Positions 40,324-43,474 of a DNA stretch of 43,474 nucleotides are shown here, piece after piece. The stretch comes from a virus. Position 1 is the first letter of the stretch, and every line of letters begins with the position of its first letter. Under the pieces are notes generated by a model, which was not told where the DNA came from, made no database searches, and worked only from the letters and a program-made list of their open reading frames with translations. The stretch covers positions 1-43,474 of the IMG/VR virus record IMGVR_UViG_3300035670_007019; one strand, 5' to 3'. Position numbers and translations under genes: made by a program.

Positions 40324-41415
40324 ATGTCATTACAAAACGAATTTAGAGTATCAGAATTAATATCAAGTGGTTCTGCAGTTATTACCTCACAAAATAGTTC
40401 AGGTAATCATACTTTTTATGCCAAACCAATAAATGAAGATTTTGATGGTGAAACCAGTGGTTATGTAGAAAAACCAAAATACAACGAAGAAGAACTGAAA
40501 AAAGCAGTTGATGTTGTAGTTGATGAACTTATACCACAAACACCAAAAGAACAACCAAAAGTAGTTCCTCAAAAAACATACGATAGATTAGAAGGATTAT
40601 ATAGTGGTAGTTTAGGCCAAGTTAGAAATTTAGATAAAGAGTTAAGTGATGCAACTGCAGAGATACAACGTTTAACTACTGAAAATAATAATCTAATAAC
40701 TCAAATTGATGTTGAACGTTTATTACGTGCATCTGCTGAAAATGAATTAGATATTACTAATGAAAAATATGTAACCTTAGTACAAGATTTTCAGAATGCA
40801 TTGAGTAAAGGTATTAGAGAAGGTATTGAAAGAGTTTCACTAGAAGCACAACTTAGAGGTTTACAGGCTGAGAAACAAACGTTTACTGAATTACAAAAAC
40901 AATTAGAAACTCAATTACAATCGGCACTGACAAGAACAATTGATTTACAAAACCAAGTAACAAATGCTCAACAATTATTAGCATCTGCACAAATTGAGGC
41001 TTCACAAGCACAGGCAGCAGCTTCAGCAGCACAGGCAGCAAAAACTCAAGCAGAATTGGCTAATACGAAAAAGAAGAAAATCATTTGTAATGAATTATAT
41101 ATTCAAGGATATTTACCAGAACACATATGGGATGCAGATGAGAGATATGGTAATATGATGTGGGAGAAAGACCCTCAATTAGTATTAGGATATATGATGT
41201 GGGCTAAAAATGTGGTGAAGTTTATGAAACAAAAACCACAACATACAAAATGGATTTACAAAGTAGTTAGACCGTGGACAGAACATATGGCTTATGAGAT
41301 GGGTGAATTACCAAAAGATAATTGGATGGGTAAAATAATTCACAATATTGGTAAACAATATTGTTATTATGTATATAATAAAACGATGAGTAAAAGAAAC
41401 GTAGCATGGCAATAA
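40324..41415 (+). CDS. Structural protein with long coiled coil
   Basis: 363 residues. Residues about 90-245 form a long coiled coil rich in Gln, Ala, Leu and Glu, with an Ala-Gln run (SQAQAAASAAQAAKTQAELA). The C-terminal ~110 (CNELYIQGYLPEHIWDADERYG onward, rich in Trp and Met) is a compact domain of a type met in other phage tail proteins. A trimeric fibre or length-determining rod is plausible. Overlaps the next gene by 10 nt. Confidence 0.6.
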   Translation: MSLQNEFRVSELISSGSAVITSQNSSGNHTFYAKPINEDFDGETSGYVEKPKYNEEELKKAVDVVVDELIPQTPKEQPKVVPQKTYDRLEGLYSGSLGQVRNLDKELSDATAEIQRLTTENNNLITQIDVERLLRASAENELDITNEKYVTLVQDFQNALSKGIREGIERVSLEAQLRGLQAEKQTFTELQKQLETQLQSALTRTIDLQNQVTNAQQLLASAQIEASQAQAAASAAQAAKTQAELANTKKKKIICNELYIQGYLPEHIWDADERYGNMMWEKDPQLVLGYMMWAKNVVKFMKQKPQHTKWIYKVVRPWTEHMAYEMGELPKDNWMGKIIHNIGKQYCYYVYNKTMSKRNVAWQ

Positions 41416-43169
41416 CTCAATTTAAAGAAGTAGTTGATAAAAAGGGCTACAAAGTTGATAGTAAAGATAGAGCAATTTTTGAACAAGAAGTTGCAAAATC
41501 CTACTTTGGACTTGGAACTGCAGATACTATTGAATTTGTATTATATGATGCAAGTGATAATGTATTGCCACAAGGTGAAAGTGGAGATAAAGTTAGATAC
41601 ATATTTTTGGACGATGTAAATATTTCAAAATATTTTATTTTTAGTGAAAATAAATCTAACAAAAAAACAAATGGTGCTAAAGAATATATAATAGATACTG
41701 AAAAGTTAGTTAGAGATGCAGGATATGCAAATGGTATATTCAAAACTCAAACTACACTTTTGAATAGAAGAGCAGGTTCTGCGAGTGTAGATAAAGATAA
41801 GTTATGGATACATGAAATTTCACCATCTCGTACTGAAATTCGTGTCTTACCTTTAAAAGATAAAGATGGTAAAGTAATTGATGATTTAGATACTCGTGTA
41901 AATATTTTTTTAAAAGAAGGTGAGTTTAGAGATGATACTGTTTATTTCATAGAACCTTTTATTGAAAGTCTTAAAGTAGAAAATATCTTACAAAAGTTTG
42001 TTTCACAAAAGGGAACAATCCAGCAAGGTGAAACTTATGTAAAACTTATACAAAAAGAATTTAATATTATAAATTGGGAAGAATTTATAAATGTAATAAA
42101 AACTAAATTAGTTGAAAGTACAAAATATTATATTCAAAATAGGGATTGGTCAATAAAATCAGTAACTTATGGTAAACCATTATCATCACCAATGCCAGTT
42201 GAATTATCAATCGAAAGAATTAAACAAACGATATTACAATCTTTGATAGAAATTATCGAATATTATTTACCAAAAAGAAATATTCAAGAAGATAATATAC
42301 TTTCTAAAGACGAACAAATTACATTAGATGAAACTAAACAAATATTAAAATCAATTCTTAGTAACAATCAAAACGTTTCAACTGAAATTGGAAATAGACA
42401 AGGTGTAGTTAGAGGTTGTACTGACCCTAATGCATTAAATTATAACCCTCTTGCAGTAGAGAATGATGGTAGTTGTGTTTATAGACCTATACAAGATGCA
42501 AACCCAATTCAAAAGGTTAGAGGATGTATGGACCCGAATTCACTAAACTACAATCCAAACGCAACAGAGGATGATGGTTCTTGTAGATATGCGGATAAAC
42601 CACAAACAACAACTAAAACATTCTATGTTTGGTCAGATAATGGTGGTATAACATTTACTGATAAAGATGGTAAAAAACCTACAAATGTATTTGGTAGAGA
42701 ATATGATGCATTAACTATCACATATCAAGGTACACCTGAATTTAGTGGAGATGTAAGAGAAGTACCAAAACAAAAAGTGGAATTAAAATTATTCTCATAT
42801 ACAATTTATAATGGTTCGCATGAAGCAAATCAAAATCAAAACTATAATGGTGCATCATACGGAAGTGGATTTACAAATTCATTCCAATATAAAAATTCAG
42901 CAGGTCAACCACAAACTGGTCCATCATTAGAACCAGGTCGTTCCGTTACATTATGTGCTGCCGAAGGAACTATAACGGTCGGTGGACCAAATTGGACAGT
43001 TACTAAAGTTGGTGATTGTGGAGCTCCTACAAATTATCAACCGACCGTATCATATGGAGGAAGTAGTGGTGGAAGTTCAGGTGGAGAAACTGCAAATAAT
43101 TTTAGAGACTATGGATATGGTGGAAACTATATGGATACTAACGATAATCAATACCAAAATATAAGGTAG
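41406..43169 (+). CDS. Large tail protein with Bacteroidota-type GCxDP repeats
   Basis: 587 residues. The first ~330 are not recognised (mixed alpha/beta, ends in a helical region with EYYLPKRN). Two 23-residue repeats follow at about 337-359 and 373-395, each G-C-x-D-P-x-x-L-N-Y-N-P-x-A-x-x-x-D-G-S-C. The C-terminal third is beta-rich, Gly/Ser/Tyr-rich, ending in a GGSSGGSSGG-type linker. The repeats are common in secreted proteins of Bacteroidota and probably bind calcium. A fibre or adhesin role is likely. Confidence 0.6.
   Translation: MAITQFKEVVDKKGYKVDSKDRAIFEQEVAKSYFGLGTADTIEFVLYDASDNVLPQGESGDKVRYIFLDDVNISKYFIFSENKSNKKTNGAKEYIIDTEKLVRDAGYANGIFKTQTTLLNRRAGSASVDKDKLWIHEISPSRTEIRVLPLKDKDGKVIDDLDTRVNIFLKEGEFRDDTVYFIEPFIESLKVENILQKFVSQKGTIQQGETYVKLIQKEFNIINWEEFINVIKTKLVESTKYYIQNRDWSIKSVTYGKPLSSPMPVELSIERIKQTILQSLIEIIEYYLPKRNIQEDNILSKDEQITLDETKQILKSILSNNQNVSTEIGNRQGVVRGCTDPNALNYNPLAVENDGSCVYRPIQDANPIQKVRGCMDPNSLNYNPNATEDDGSCRYADKPQTTTKTFYVWSDNGGITFTDKDGKKPTNVFGREYDALTITYQGTPEFSGDVREVPKQKVELKLFSYTIYNGSHEANQNQNYNGASYGSGFTNSFQYKNSAGQPQTGPSLEPGRSVTLCAAEGTITVGGPNWTVTKVGDCGAPTNYQPTVSYGGSSGGSSGGETANNFRDYGYGGNYMDTNDNQYQNIR
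42414..42482 (+). repeat. GCxDP repeat unit 1
   Basis: Encodes a 23-residue unit with two cysteines, D-P, N-Y-N-P and D-G-S-C; residues 337-359 of the protein at 41406. Unit 2 has the same length and motif order. Confidence 0.8.
42522..42590 (+). repeat. GCxDP repeat unit 2
   Basis: Second 23-residue unit (residues 373-395), beginning 13 codons after unit 1 ends. The DNA of the two units differs at many third positions, so the duplication is not recent. Confidence 0.8.
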
Positions 43170-43193
43170 TAAAGTAACAATATTAAATAAGCT

Positions 43194-43203
43194 ATATTTA
43201 TAG
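43194..43203 (+). promoter_or_regulatory. Late-type motif before the last gene
   Basis: ATATTTATAG, 17 nt before the ATG at 43221, in the 51-nt gap after the GCxDP-repeat gene. Confidence 0.55.
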
Positions 43204-43220
43204 ACGAGGATTATAATTAA

Positions 43221-43474
43221 ATGGCAATAGAAGAAATAAATAGATTAGATGGTAATGTAAATATGAACGGCCTGGACAACTTCGTTAATGATGTTGGTGG
43301 CGGTGGGGGTGGTGGAACTGTATACGTTCCCCCTACAACTCCTATATCTGAAAGTCAAAGTTTATTTGTAAATGTTGCAATTTCATCAACTCCAAAAGAT
43401 GGAATGATTGTTATAGATGGTAATGAAACAAATCAACTAGCACCATCTACTATTACATTTACCGAAAAAGAATT
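43221..43474 (+). CDS. Tail fibre-like protein, 3'-truncated
   Basis: 84 residues are visible from the ATG at 43221 to the window edge. The start MAIEEINRLDGNVNMNGLDNF leads to a poly-Gly hinge (VGGGGGGGTVYVPP) and then SQSLFVNVAISSTPKDGMIVIDGN, a short beta-rich segment of the PEGA or Ig-like kind. A Gly hinge joined to beta modules fits a fibre or adhesin. The rest lies outside the window. Confidence 0.55.
   Translation, partial: MAIEEINRLDGNVNMNGLDNFVNDVGGGGGGGTVYVPPTTPISESQSLFVNVAISSTPKDGMIVIDGNETNQLAPSTITFTEKE

Noticed and set aside
1-43474. CRISPR array or insertion sequence
   Set aside because: No regularly spaced repeats and no transposase-like protein anywhere in the window.

Overview
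The window is part of the genome of a T4-like contractile-tailed phage (myovirus) that very likely infects a member of the Bacteroidota. Phage nature is shown by baseplate wedge genes (gp25-like, gp6-like), a baseplate hub/spike candidate, tail-associated lysins, a gp55-like late sigma factor, PhoH, phage tRNAs, and tightly packed, overlapping AT-rich genes. The host assignment rests on seven copies of a promoter matching the Bacteroidota housekeeping consensus (TTTG, 20-nt spacer, TATnTT), two lipoproteins whose mature ends begin C-S-K-E-D, Gly-Cys-x-Asp-Pro repeats typical of Bacteroidota secreted proteins, and few recognisable Shine-Dalgarno sites.

Layout. 1-775: end of a 3D-domain gene, then tRNA-Leu, tRNA-Ala, an odd 118-nt tRNA-like element and tRNA-Met. 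792-8257 (+): small hypotheticals, PhoH, three consecutive HExxH metalloprotease-like proteins, two predicted surface lipoproteins flanking a 5'(3')-deoxyribonucleotidase, an HD hydrolase and an Hsp20 chaperone behind two palindromes. 8292-16984 (-): an inverted island with a GNAT, two 2OG-Fe(II) oxygenases, two SET-domain proteins, three glycosyltransferase-like proteins, a tandem Hint-domain protein, a sulfotransferase-like protein and an SGNH hydrolase. 17079-29805 (+): membrane protein, A-type Fe-S carrier, UvsE, helicase, thymidylate synthase, ABC-GNAT fusion, short SAM synthetase, peptide deformylase, gp55-like sigma and a carbamoyltransferase. 29832-32272 (+): a structured leader RNA, a zinc-ribbon protein, small genes and an Ntn-hydrolase-like protein. 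32342 to the end (+): baseplate/tail module.

How it may work together. Host-type promoters precede small accessory, repair and nucleotide-metabolism operons and probably act early. A second motif, ATATTTATA, precedes the tail module and starts both arms of the divergent region 16985-17078; a natural (inferred) reader is the gp55-like sigma encoded at 27345. The inverted island would then be expressed late, together with the virion genes, and its chemistry (hydroxylation, methylation, glycosylation, sulfation, acetylation) suggests decoration of virion proteins or surface glycans. SAM synthetase and carbamoyltransferase are encoded elsewhere in the window and could supply or extend that chemistry. 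No stretch longer than 300 bases lacks a gene or RNA.
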